The notes below the pieces were generated by a model. The model was not told the DNA's origin, made no database searches, and worked only from the letters and a program-made list of their open reading frames with translations. Shown piece by piece: positions 1-11,250 of a stretch of 64,000 bases of DNA (positions are counted from its first letter, which is position 1; the number at the start of each line of letters is the position of its first letter). Source of the DNA: Lutjanus erythropterus (taxonomy: Eukaryota; Chordata; Actinopteri; Lutjaniformes; Lutjanidae); assembly GCA_020091685.1 (NCBI GenBank), contig CM034593.1, positions 46,473,388 to 46,537,387 on the forward strand, read 5' to 3'. The position numbers were made by a program, and so were the translations under genes.

Positions 1-600
1 TAGCACAACAAAGATTTCCCACCCTACTCATCTGACACACACGCACACACACACGCAGAGTAACCAGTATTTTCTCATCGAGAGCTCAGCATGGTTTCTA
101 CCTCCTGACAGGTGAGGAGGTGAAATTAGAGAGGCTAAAAAGCTCCGGCTCGTGTATCTGTGCTGTGTTTCTACATGCACTACGTGAGTGTTTGTGTATG
201 CGTGTCAGTCATGTCATTTTCTTACTATACATCAATGAAAAGTTGGCAGAAAAACCTTCAGTTGTTGTTGTGGCTGCTTGTTGCATATTTATAAGAGCAT
301 GTGCGCGTACTGTAAGTGTGTGAATGTGAAGCAGTAAGACTGAAGGACAGATACTGCTGACAGTGAAAAGCTCCTGTCATTCAGTGAGCTGTGCTGTTGT
401 TACAGAGGAGTTGATGAGTGACTGTTGGTCTACACAAAAGTGTATGATGTGGATTATTAAAGGACTGATGTGACGCGTTAGACTGAAACTGTTGTTTGTG
501 ATCAACAGAACACTTATTTATGTCAGGATGGAAAAGCCTCTAAAACAGGTTAAAACTGATGACCATCAAAGTGCAATAAAAACCAACCACATTATGTGTA
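1..600. other. Non-coding DNA, no recognised feature
   Basis: A short impure CA tract lies near 39-57. The rest is AT-rich sequence with no long open frame, no splice-bounded frame that looks coding, and no repeat I can pair with another part of the window. Confidence 0.6.
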
Positions 601-614
601 TTAAACTGCATCAT

Positions 615-960
615 ATGGTAAAAAAGTAATATTGCAAGTACTTTGACTGGAATAGTAATTGTGATATGCGATGCTATTACTGAGAATGATAATTTTTGCA
701 CTACAGTTTTCATTTTTAGTGAAAGAAAAGACAGAGATAATATTTATTGAGGTCTGTACCAAACAAACATGTTTTCTTTCATCTGGAGGACAAGATGTTT
801 TGGCCAGAACATCTCTGCAGTGCTTTATCATAATACTTTTTCTGAGTTTTCTCACACTTTTTCAACAAAAATAGCAATTTGGTTCTGGGTCTGGAATTTG
901 GATACTACACTTGGCCATATTGTGATTTCAATAATATTGCGATTAGTTGTGCAGCCTAAT
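615..960 (+). mobile_element. Decayed hAT-like non-autonomous element, truncated
   Basis: The sequence is alignable by eye to the better-preserved element at 27057-27409. Both share a left part with 'tttgactgg', a central part with 'cattttcactga'-type sequence, and a right part reading 'ggccatattg' and ending in 'cagccta'. The left terminal repeat is not recognisable and no target duplication is visible, so this is an older, eroded copy. It has no coding capacity. Confidence 0.5.
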
Positions 961-1144
961 TTGTATAAAATATATCTGTGATCTGTCCAGTTCACTGACA
1001 TACCAGGTAAATGTCATTAGATTTACATGCATTGAATGCAAGATCCATGTGCCATGAGTCTCATCCTTCAGTTAAAACAAACAAACAAAGAAACAAACAA
1101 ACAAACATATCCATATGGTGCAAATGACAGTTGGAAAAATGTAA

Positions 1145-1535
1145 CTAGGGATGCACTAGGGATGTGTCTCCTCAAAGATTTTCTCATCCAGACTCGTTTA
1201 ACTTCTGCTTCTGTTTTTCTCGCTACAACTTTGGTTTGTTTACATCTGCTTCCACACAAGACCACATAAAATCACATCCAATGAGATTCTGCAAAATCTT
1301 GCAAGAGCATGTTCCCTCTGGTACATAATCTAAATATATTAATATAACAATATAATAAGGTCTGGCTGTAATCTGGAGCACTTTTGAAGAAAATATATAA
1401 GTTATTTAATAGTCAGTGTTTTATTATGAACATCCAATTTAATTTTACAAGAAAAGCTGTAAAAACGTTTGTGTACTCTGTTAATTCTCTCTTACTAGAC
1501 ACTCTGAAAAAGTTCAGGCGAGTTAAAAAACAGAA
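1145..1535 (+). repeat. Dispersed repeat, copy 1 (pair of 57240-57742)
   Basis: This stretch and 57240-57742 share a long colinear similarity. Common landmarks are 'gtttgtttacatctgcttcc', a CT-rich 'acttctg' block, 'ataataagg' and 'tccaatttaatt'. The left end 'tagggatgcac' resembles termini of teleost hAT-like elements, and the other copy ends in 'catctcta'. It is probably a non-autonomous DNA transposon. No transposase is visible. Confidence 0.55.
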
Positions 1536-1730
1536 TAAGTTATGTAGACAGGCTGCATGTCTATATGCATTTTTTTTTCATGACCAGCCCAAATAGACCT
1601 CACAGGCAGGAAACCACTCGTCATCCTGTTGGTGAGTCAGTCCGTCCCATGTAGTTTCACACAACACGTCCTCACACCTCAGTGATTGCCAGTGACTTCC
1701 AAAACAACATATTGCTGGTGAAGAGTACCA

Positions 1731-1759
1731 GCAACACACACACACACACACACACACAT
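1731..1759. repeat. (CA)n microsatellite
   Basis: An uninterrupted CA dinucleotide run of about 28 bases. Confidence 0.95.
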
Positions 1760-3270
1760 AACATATGTATGCTATGAAAGTCACATGTTGCAACATGCAA
1801 TCAATGCTGTGGAACAGTTGCAGTTTGGTTTATGCTACATGTAGAGGTCTACCTGTCGATGGCCTTTCCTTTTTAGTGAGGTGAAGGCTCTCCTCAGATG
1901 AAGATGACTGATCAGGTGAAAATGACAGGTCAGTCATCATCGATATCTCTCTCTCATCAGATTCTCCGTCCTGAAGCTGCCTGTGTCTTTGACATTTATG
2001 TTTCTTTTAATATGGCCTGAATCTTATTTTTTCTGTCTTTTAGTAAAATAGATATATCCTACAGCAAGCATAGGCTGCTGTGCAGTCTCATAATGATTAG
2101 ATGTGTTGAGTAAACCATGGGTGTTGGTAAGCAACCTTATGTAGCAGGAAAGTAGAGCACAGTGTTATACAGATGTTTCTACACGAAGTAAACATGACCC
2201 CTCGGTGGTTCTAGGTATAAATGGTCTTTTTTTCTTCTTTTTTCCTTCATAATTCACTACATGATAAATAAATCCATGCATTGGTTACAAGCATTTGAAA
2301 GGTCCACCAGGTGAGTAAAAATGACCTAGTGTAAACTTAAAACTTAAAAAAGTCAGCTCTTCACACAGCTCCTGGCATATGGTCCATATGCTTGTACAGA
2401 CCACTGATAGACACAGTTTTTCTGGTGAAGACGAGGTGGCAAGACTGCAATGATTGACTGATCACACTGAGAAATATGTCTAACAAACAAACATTCTTAT
2501 ATATCTTTAGGGACCAGCATCTTGTTTTCAGCACTTCCCAGAGAGCAGAGAGGGTCTGTGGTGTTTTTTTCAGAAAGGCAGTGGTGTCCCTACTGGTGCT
2601 TTTTCCCAGGTACTCAATCATCCTTTCGTCACCTTGGTAACCAAGAAAATGGAGGAGAGTTTACGTTTACGCATGTCTGTGCAGCAGCCAGAGGGAAAGA
2701 CTTTTTTAAGTGTCAGCTCTCAGTTCATTTGTAGTTTCTAAAGGCCTGTGTGTGAATATCTGTGTTTTGAAGTTTCTCTCTTCACTCACTGTTTTCACTC
2801 TGAAGTATCCCATTTATTTCAGTTTCATGTTTGCTCTCAGTTGATAGTAGTCAACGTATTGCTGGTGAAAACATTTCCTGATTTTCTACTTCATAATAAA
2901 AGCTTTTAGATAACAAAATGTCAAGGGACCTTTATTGTGAAGAATTTATAGGAAGTGGCGTGTGGTTAAGCAGTGTTTTATAGCCACTCGAATCAAGACG
3001 AGTCCGTAACAAGACACACACCAAGCAGGTGCAGATGCAGATCCCTGCAGTGCTGGCCTGATGAGCCGGGTCAAACTGAGGAAGCACATTTTCAGGTTGG
3101 TGCTCACAGTGAAATGATTGTCAAAGACAAAGAAATAGATGCGAATAGAAAGTGGCAATGCTGGACTGTGAAACAATGGCGGCCATAGGAGCATGCAAGA
3201 TGTTGTTGTCATAGAAACAAAGTCTCACATGGTGTTTTTTTTTTTTTTTTAACAGCACAGGTGCTTCAGC
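1760..3270. other. Non-coding DNA, no recognised feature
   Basis: AT-rich single-copy-looking sequence with poly-T near 3231-3251. Short open frames on both strands have no recognisable domain or splice context. Confidence 0.55.
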
Positions 3271-3275
3271 CCAGT

Positions 3276-3412
3276 GGTCACAGGCTCTTAAAAAAACACT
3301 ATGTGGACACAGGCCTTTAAAAAAAAAAAAACATTACCTGGACACAAACCCTTAAAAAAATACTCTGTGGACACAGGCCCTTAAACAAACACGGAGTGGA
3401 CACAGGCCCAAA
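3276..3412 (+). repeat. Short minisatellite, ~29-36-bp unit
   Basis: Five imperfect units begin near 3276, 3305, 3340, 3369 and 3398. Each opens with a form of 'ggacacaggccc' followed by 'ttaaaaaaa' and a spacer. Unit length varies mainly because the A-run differs. No coding frame runs through it. Confidence 0.8.
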
Positions 3413-3959
3413 ATACTTCTGTAGTGGAACAATTCCTCAACGTGTCCAAGACTCACATTAGCAGCATCTAGTAATCATTGGAGCAACTACAGCTTATATG
3501 TGCATTCACTGCTTTTTTTTGTCCTTGGAGGACTGTGGAGCAAGCTGAAAACACAACATGTATTTTATTACATATATCACATTATAAAGTCATTATAGTG
3601 AGCGAGGACACAACATGAGCATTCACTCGAAATCTTGTTTGTGTCCACCTGATGATAGTAAATCCAATATTAATTCTGCTTTTGGTCAACTACTGAGAAA
3701 AATATGTGGCTCTCCACTGCTGTTTGGTGCTGGGCAGGTATCGAGTGGTCTGTCTATCAGAGCTTTCTTACTGAAAACAACTGTGAACCAAGGAAATGAA
3801 GGCATAGCTAGAGATGTGGAAAACAAAAACAAAGGGCAAGAACCCTTTATACGAACAGATTTGTTCTTATGTGATTTAGGAGAAATTGCCGCATCTGAGT
3901 TTGTTTTCATGAACACAATCTTCGAGTGGTCCAGACCTGTCGTACGAGTCATGTGCAGC

Positions 3960-4230
3960 TAGTCTGCCATGTCAATTACCTGCTGTCAGGCCACATCTGA
4001 CAGCAGGTTTATGAAAGTCACTGGCCAGGTGAACATCCTCAGTTGCAACATCATCTGTATAACTGTTATGGCAGTTATTTTTCATCCATATTTGTGAAAG
4101 AGACTTCCCCTTGACCTCCTCCTCCTGTTGCGGTCACTGATCACCTTGCTGTGGCGAGGCGTTTTTATTCTTTCTCTTAGCCATTCCATCTTTATTTCAT
4201 TGACAGTCCAGCCTCAGGTAACATGACATT
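3960..4230. promoter_or_regulatory. Candidate conserved non-coding element with perfect inverted repeat
   Basis: This block is repeat-free and mixed in composition. It carries a perfect 12-bp inverted repeat, 3978-3989 and 3997-4008, around a 7-base centre. The arms contain TGACAG on opposite strands, the core bound by MEIS/TGIF homeodomain proteins (known motif). A further TGACAG lies near 4201. The composition resembles vertebrate developmental enhancers. That reading is inference, since no alignment could be run. A small hairpin RNA is possible but less likely. Confidence 0.35.
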
Positions 4231-4234
4231 AACA

Positions 4235-5490
4235 GCACTCGTTTTTCCTGTTTCTTGGCTTTAGCAGGTCCCTTAATTTCACTGCTTTATGCCGTTAAAA
4301 TGACTTTCCTTTATGATTCTCTGAAAGCATGACTCCTAGTTCATAGTTCCTCTTTTCACTTTTTGATTTCATGAATGAACACCTCCACAGGTGGATCATT
4401 TAGACAGTTACCTCAAGTTAGAAGCTTTTGCTGAATCTGACGTGGCTAATTTGTGAGAATTGTAAGAAAAAAGTGCAACAAATTTAAGATAAGAATAGGA
4501 AAAAGCTCTTACATGAGGTATAATGAGCTTAAGGATGCTAACAAGCTCCATAAAAATCCTCTGTGGGTTCTGCACTGCAAGCAACACCTTTCACATTACA
4601 CTTTGATCTACTGTTGATATAAAAAATAGACTGTGGCGCCTGCTGCTTAGTTGGTCCCAAAAAAATCATGAAATGTAATTGAACACATGCTAATGCAGGA
4701 CCTGACAATAAAACTTGGATCAGCTTGACTGCCATGTTGCTTTTAGTTCAGATAAACATAAACTGCAGCATTCAATTTGTCAGTAATATTTCAAATTCTT
4801 GAAAATATGTGTCTGACAGAATAATCTTCAGATAATGATTGCTCGTTCTCATTTGTATTCTCTTTATCTCCTGCCGTCTTTCTTCCTCTCCTCCCACCTG
4901 TTTCCCTCTCTCTTCTCATCTTTATCTTTGAGTGTTTTAGTGTCTCACCTGTCGTGTGTCCTTGCTGTTTGTTCCTACATCTTACATGTCTGCATGACCA
5001 AAAAAAAAAAAAAAAAAGAAAAAAAAGAAAGAAAGAACGAGAGAGAGGACACACAAGGACAAGTTGTCACGGCAACAAAATGATGTGAGAAATGAGCGAA
5101 CACGTCAAAGAAGAAGAAGCGTTAGCACAGAGAGGGCAGTTAAAGAAGGGGACAACACGTGGGAAGGAGACCAAAGAAAGGAGGATTTACTCAAAAAAAA
5201 AAGTCAATACTTTAACAAAGTATTATTGTGTTAAGTATGATGGTGGAATATGGAGGTGGTTGTGTGGAGAAGCAAAACAAACACAAGATGGCAGGAAAAT
5301 GAGGGACATACTGAAGCATAATGAGGAAGAGAAACAGACATCAAGGAATGACATGGAGATAAGTTCAAGGATAACTCAACATTCTATATTTTCTTTGTTG
5401 TTGACAGAAATACCTAAACCAACAATGAATTCATCTGCTAACAAGTATTGTGTGTGTGTGTCACAGCATGATATCTTCTTCCTCTGAGCC
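4235..5490. other. Non-coding DNA with A-rich low-complexity tract
   Basis: It holds a C/T-rich stretch (about 4860-4935) and an A/G-rich tract (about 4998-5060). The 131-codon open frame at 5092-5487 runs through A/G-rich sequence, is lysine/glutamate-rich and ends in a GT repeat. I do not regard it as a gene. Confidence 0.55.
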
Positions 5491-5499
5491 ACGAAGCAC

Positions 5500-6560
5500 C
5501 ATTATTGTCCAAAATCTCATAAAAACACATCAGAGAGCCACTAGCTGACCCATTACTTACACACTAAAAGTAAATGCTGAGACAAATCCTTAAACTTTAA
5601 TAACTATACCTTAAACAAAAGCACCAAAAGTACAAACACACTTTCTGCTTTGCAACTGACCCCCTGCTAAGCCCCACCTCCAAACAGCAACTGTCCAATC
5701 AAAGCTTAACAGCCGTAACTAGAACTGTGAAGCTCCAAAACATGAAACACAAGAGCACACGTGTGTGGAACAGACTAAAATCTTCATCTGCTCTAATGTA
5801 AACTGCAAATGTTAGCATGTCCGGCTAACTAACACTATCTTACTAGCTGCAGTAACTTTACCTACAGACAAACTTGTTAGATCCTACTGCATCTGCATTT
5901 GTTCTGTGGGGGGTTGAGGAGGAGGATGTGTGCTGATGTTGAATCAAAGTGGATTGATGATGATGCATCGCGCTCTGACTCACTGTCTCAGGTCTAGGCT
6001 GGGTTAGTTTAGTTCTTATCCTGGCTGTCTTCTGCAACTGGTCTGGCTGAGTGACCCGCTGTACTAATCGAGTCCCTGTGCTTCCTTTTCCCACATAAAT
6101 GAGTGTATTTCTCTCATCTATCATGTAAATATACCTGCTGTGTTTCACCATCCGACCAATGTTTGCTGAGATGTAAGCTAGCTTTAGCCTCAGTCCTTTA
6201 GCATTAACATTATATCATGCACACAGCTGTCGGGTAACTTTACATTTACACTTTCACAGGGTTAAAACATGTCAGATGGAAACATTAAAACGTCAGCTGG
6301 AGACGGACTCCTCGGCCGACTCAAGGAGTTAGCATTAGCTTACATCACCTATAAAATCTACTTGTGAGTCATTATTTTAGCCGACAAATTCCACCGTCGT
6401 CAGTCAGAAATGAGAAGCTGCTTTTTTTTACTTCTCTAAGGATTCAAAGACCTGTTTCAAAAACAAATGCAGTGCAAGAATGTAAAGTTTGGCAGGCTTA
6501 GTAACAGTAACTGAGGAGGGCGGGGCTTGGTGAACACTTCTTGCAAAACCATGCACATTG
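5500..6560. other. Unassigned sequence, possibly an old DNA-transposon copy
   Basis: The ends near 5670 ('aagccccacc') and 6520 ('ggcggggctt') are inverted relative to each other, as in some fish DNA transposons, but the match is short. The 97-codon frame on the minus strand (5858-6151) shows no domain I recognise. No second copy was found in the window. Confidence 0.25.
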
Positions 6561-7680
6561 TTCCTGACATTATGCACTTCATTCAAGAATGAAACATCTT
6601 GCAGTCATTGGACAAACACTTCTATTTAAAATGCAAAACACACCTGAAAATAGGGAACACGCACACACAGATGAAAACATCCATACGCTAATGCACCAAT
6701 CAGTGTGGGTCTGACAAACAGACAAATAGAGCTCAGGTAATTGAGAAAAGGAAAACTGAGAGGAGGATGAAGACAATAACAAATAAAAAGGACCAGGCAA
6801 CAGAAAAAGACATATTTCTCTTTGTGGAACATGTCACATCCATATTGTACTACTGACATTTAGACTGGAGAACAGGTATGTGTGCAGCTCTTTTCACTGG
6901 TGCCTAAACCTAACCAAACCTACGTATTTATTTATTGGGGGCCTTTTGTGCCTTTAATCTGTAGGACAGGTGAAGAAATGACAGGAGAGTTGGGGAATGA
7001 GAAAGCAAAGGACCGTAGGTGGGAGTTGAACAAGAGTGGATAATACACTAGTTTGAAAGTTCACAGCCCGCTGTGAGTATGTGTTGTAATATGAGGTTTC
7101 AGCAGTCTGAGTTAAGTGTATTTTCCAAAGTTACAGTCTTTTTCACTTTTTGTGAAAGTATGTAGAAATAGTAGAAAAGATTACAGCAACCAATCCTCTG
7201 TCAGCGTAGTGCAAGTGCAGAAAATCCGAGCCTACACTTCAAGGAACCCATTCACCGCGCAATAACTGTGATCCTGCAGGTTCACTGCAAGTCATACTGT
7301 GTGAGACGGGTCTGGGTTAAAACGTGTGGTGTCAGATTGCGTGATGAACGCCTGGTAAATTTAGCAGTACGCAGGGACATGTCATTAACCCAGGTCGTCA
7401 GCAAAAGCAAGTCCTGGTGAAAGCACATGCCCTTTTAAAGAAACAGTCAAAAATGGTGCTGAGAGTGTGGAGTTGGCCAGTGTACTCTGTGTCATCTCAT
7501 GCCATAGTCCTGTTGGTTGGTCTGTAGTTGTGGGTCATAGCAGCAGTTGCTTGATAGAATTTTTGACACTGTAAGTTTTGACAGCTTTTCCTCCTTAGTG
7601 CTTAAAGTCACCTGTTAGTTGACACGTCTCACAGTATGATCGAATTTTGCCTGAACCAGCCTAAAATGTTACATTTAGAA
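6560..7680. other. Non-coding DNA, no recognised feature
   Basis: Mixed-composition sequence without a repeat partner in this window and without a plausible coding frame. Confidence 0.5.
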
Positions 7681-7995
7681 AAACAAAATAACAGAGGACA
7701 GGAGAGACTGGTGAGACGGAACATAAGAGAAAGAGGTGAACATTAAACTAAATAAAGGAGGGAGACAAGAAGGTTGAGATGATGGAAGTAATCAAAAAAG
7801 AGAGAGCAGACAAAGAAGAGGACGGGAAAGGTGAGTGGGAGCGAAACAAGGCAAGATGAAAAGAAAACAGGTGAAGAAGTGAGGAAAGGATGAGACCGAG
7901 GAGAAGAGGAGAGGTGGACAGAAGAAAAGAAGAGAGAATTGTGGGAAAAGAGAATAGGAGGTGTGGAGGTGCAGAGCCGTCAAAAGAGGAGCGAT
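7680..7995 (+). repeat. Purine-rich strand-asymmetric tract
   Basis: About 300 bases on the plus strand are predominantly A and G (many 'agaagagga'-like words). Open frames here translate as low-complexity Ser/Leu/Phe on the minus strand and are artefacts of the composition. Confidence 0.6.
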
Positions 7996-8092
7996 AGGGA
8001 GATGCCGTTAATTCGGAGTTCAGAGAGATTTTTTAGTTTGACACACTCGGCAGGAGGCCTTTGACTGCCGCTGCCTTTGAACTACAGTACAT

Positions 8093-8128
8093 GCACACAC
8101 ACACACACACACAGACACACACACACTC
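8093..8128. repeat. (CA)n microsatellite, interrupted
   Basis: A CA run with one 'ga' interruption near 8114. Confidence 0.95.
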
Positions 8129-8374
8129 ACGGTTGGCCAAGGATAATGTTCGCTTGGAGGTAAAACAACACAGAGAAAAAGACAGAGGGAGCAGCAGAAA
8201 TGGAGAGCGCCACAGATCTAGTGAATTCAATTCTATTGGTTCATCTTGTCTGTAAATGTCACATGCAATCAAAGTCCCACTGCTTTCTACATACACACAT
8301 ATCATTGCTTCAGTGGAGTGAAACATGACTGTGTGTCTGTTAAGGTTCTTGTGACTGTCTGACATTGAACAAGG

Positions 8375-8565
8375 CCACAGACTGTATAAAACATGGACGT
8401 CAGCCGTAGGTTTCTGAATAGCTGATTGTGAGGCTCAGTGTCGCGCCTCTGGTTTTCACCATCTTGGCAGAGCCTGCCTCCGCTTAACTCCCAGCTAATC
8501 CAAAAATGGGCATAGAGGTGGAGCATGGGCGGAGCTAAGGCAGTTGAATGAAAGCCAAAACAAAA
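8375..8565 (+). repeat. Fragment of a teleost dispersed repeat, left part
   Basis: Words such as 'gactgtataaaacatggacg' and 'caccatcttgg' are typical of a common fish interspersed repeat (from memory). The matching right part, with 'gaggaactgcagtttttgg', appears at about 10330-10450. The two halves may be one old element split by later insertions between them. Confidence 0.35.
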
Positions 8566-8904
8566 TTCACGGGACAAAACCACCATCAACTGATTCCAAT
8601 TTTTGTTCCAAGGGCAGGTGCCTTGTTAATGTTATTTAATGAGATACGGCATCATGTACTTAGCACCTGTGCTAACTACAGACACAAAACAACAAGTTTT
8701 AGAAAGCCGTATGTTCCCCCTCATTATGCCTCACATTGGTTTGGTCCACTGCCTACCTGCAACTATTGAATTTCTTTTTATTGCCAAAGTATTAAATATA
8801 TTAATTAAGTGACTACAAATCTATTATTTTGTAATTTATCCCTATACATGCTGTAATCTTAGTCAACACTCCTCTGGCAGCACCACTGCTCCTCCTCTGA
8901 CCAC

Positions 8905-9060
8905 AGTGTGAGGCAAGTTACTGAGATTTAGTAATTAGTTACAGTTACTACTTACTTCTCTCTCAAAAGTTGCTGAATAATGTTACCAATTACTGTATAT
9001 AAAAGTAATTACTTACTGGGGAAAGTAACTTTTGTGTTTCTTTTAAATGCCTTCAATTCT
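8905..9060 (+). mobile_element. Fragment of hAT non-autonomous element (family of 11251-12156)
   Basis: The string of 'gttact/agtaac' words ('agtaattagttacagttact', 'ggggaaagtaac') matches the left 150 bases of the complete element at 11251. Terminal repeats are missing, so this is a truncated relative. Confidence 0.55.
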
Positions 9061-9153
9061 CTTATTTGTGCTAACAGAGCTACATTATTTATTGTAATTT
9101 ATTTTATGTTAATTCATTGTAGCTATACTATTTAGTACAGCTATAATGTAGTG

Positions 9154-9636
9154 CAGTCATTTCCAAAGGCTGGGTCGGGACCCACAGGTGGGTCACAGAA
9201 GATTTTACTTGGGTCCCCAAAAAATAAGACTGCAGAGGAAAATCAGCAAATTTAAGATTACACCTTTAAGAAAGCATTTAAAACTATTGTATCTATTGTT
9301 TTAATGAGGAAAAAATAATGAATTCCATCTAAATACACATATTGTCTCATTTATGAAACAGGCTACAGTGTCTTGTGTTGTATTCCTGATAAGAAGAAAT
9401 AAAACCAATAACTACTACTAATAAAAACAATAACTACTCAGCCAAAATTAATTTATTTGTCATTTCTAAAGTTTTAACTTGTGTATAAGTTTTCAATAAA
9501 GCATCAAGATAATATAGGATGATGTGGAAATGGCAGTAAAAGTGGTCAGGAATGTTCATTTATGCACAAACTCGGGTCACAATGGCTTGTGTTTTTTAAA
9601 AAGTGGGTCCTCAGGAAAGAAGTCTGGGAAACACTG
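9154..9636 (+). mobile_element. hAT non-autonomous element, 483 bp
   Basis: The left end reads 'cagtcatttccaaaggctgg' and the right end 'gtctgggaaacactg'. These form imperfect terminal inverted repeats of the CAGTGTTTCCCAAAC type. The flanks are 'atgtagtg' and 'atgtagcg', a 7/8 match to the 8-bp target duplication expected for hAT elements. The interior has a GGGTCAC motif near both ends, shared with the related element at 29057-29841. There is no transposase. Confidence 0.8.
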
Positions 9637-10070
9637 ATGTAGCGCACCGACTCATGAAACCCCCCCTCCCCAGCGTAGCTCCAGCTTGGACTTGTTTATT
9701 GCCCCCACCAACCGTGGCATAAAATATCCATTTGTTTCCAATGCACTATGTCTGTCTGGTTGGGCTACAATCAGAATGATATCATGTATATTAAGAACTG
9801 CAGATCAAATCTACAGTCCTCAGTCCAGGACTGCAAATATTTTCTAAAGAACGGCTCGGGTTAGTATGCAGCTCAGTATCACAAACTAGTCATAAAAGAC
9901 TGGGGGTTGATTCCAGTGTGAGATCAAAAGTCAGTGTGGCAAACCATGATTTTTTTTCCCAAAATCTACCAGAAACTTTAATTGTAAAGTGTTACCCAAT
10001 GTTGCATATTTATTATTCCTAACTTGACCATGGAATGAGAATTATGGATAATAATACATTTGTTTGAAAA
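9637..10070. other. Non-coding DNA, no clear feature
   Basis: About 9990-10050 resembles 20110-20170 ('ttgcatatttattattcc' versus 'ttgcatgtttatcattgc'), so part of this is dispersed repeat. No coding frame. Confidence 0.4.
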
Positions 10071-10074
10071 CTGC

Positions 10075-10470
10075 GCTGACTCAAATTTCGGGACTATTTC
10101 ACAAACTGCCATGAGACTGTTGTGTAATTTGAAGTGGTGAGTCAACTATGACAGCACCCACCTGTCACTCAAAGTGGGTACGCCCTTGATTGTCATATCA
10201 TGAAACCTTAACACAATTTAAAGGTGTTTAAAGAATTATATACATAAAAATTCAGCTCTGCATAAGTTTTCATGAGCTGGGAAATTAACTATAGAGACCA
10301 AAACACGTTTACTTCTGCTGCAAAGTTGGACATTTTTATGTGGGAGTCTATGGGGGACTGACTCACTTTTGGAGGCAGCCTCAAGTGGTCATTTGAGGAA
10401 CTGCAGTTTTTGGTCTCAGAGGCTGCCGCTTGAACAAAGCTCCTGATGGTCACATTGTACAGAGATCCTT
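10075..10470 (+). repeat. Teleost dispersed repeat, right part
   Basis: Contains 'gtgggagtctatggggga' and 'gaggaactgcagtttttgg', characteristic of the repeat whose left part appears at 8375-8565. Family identity is from memory and should be checked against a repeat library. Confidence 0.4.
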
Positions 10471-10717
10471 GATATATGGATTCTCAACCCCACACAAGGA
10501 CGCCTATGTCACCTCCTCTTCCTCCCTTTGATCCCCTTATATTAAATAGCGGATCTGGCTTGCTGGTCTGAAAAAGTGAAACTAATGTGGAAGTATGTTA
10601 AACCTCCATTCTTTCTAATGACCAGCAGGAAGCCACTGGTTTTAGCCAGTGAGCCCAAACGAAACCCAGCTCAACTCACCAGCACCACATTCTTGTCAGT
10701 AGTATGCATGTTATAGT

Positions 10718-10747
10718 CCCCCCCCCCCCCCGCCCAAAAAAAAAAAA
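10718..10747 (+). repeat. Homopolymer pair: C14, G, C3, A12
   Basis: A run of 14 C is followed by G, three C and 12 A. On the minus strand this is a T12-G3-C-G14 block able in principle to form a G-quadruplex. It is also a typical place for sequencing length error. Confidence 0.9.
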
Positions 10748-11242
10748 CAAGATGGGTTTGGGGTGAAAATTTGGTATTTCATCCAGTGATGGTGGCTTAC
10801 ATCTTGTGCGTCTGATACCAGATTTTGTCAGCTCGCTCCAGTCACTTCCTGCAAAGTTATATATTAACCAAATCTTTGCCTTAACCCCAGAATTAAACCT
10901 ACAGGACACCTCACACCTGATTTTTTTATATTAATGTGATCATCAATAAACGAAGATACACTCAGATTTTAGCTCTGTACTGCTGCACAGCTGCAACGGC
11001 AACTAAGATCAGACTTCCCTGATTTTCTGATGACTTTTACCTGCCAGTTGATAAATTTTCTAGTAAATACAATACTTCTTTTCCCTCATTGATTGATGCA
11101 GTTGATTTAAAATAGATGAATGAACTAAGTTTACTTGGATTCACCCCCCACAATGCCCCTGAACTAAATAGTGCTAAAATATATTGACAAAATGGACTAA
11201 ATTATGTCCAACAATGTAAATAAACTAAGATATGGGGTCTAT
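10748..11242. other. Non-coding DNA, no recognised feature
   Basis: AT-rich sequence between the homopolymer block and the hAT element. No repeat pairing or coding frame was seen. Confidence 0.5.
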
Positions 11243-11250
11243 AATATGAT

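Noticed and set aside
5092-5487. 131-codon frame rich in Lys and Glu
   Set aside because: Produced by an A/G-rich stretch and ending in a GT repeat; no homology recognised.
5858-6151. 97-codon minus-strand frame
   Set aside because: No recognisable domain; the region may be an old transposon copy.
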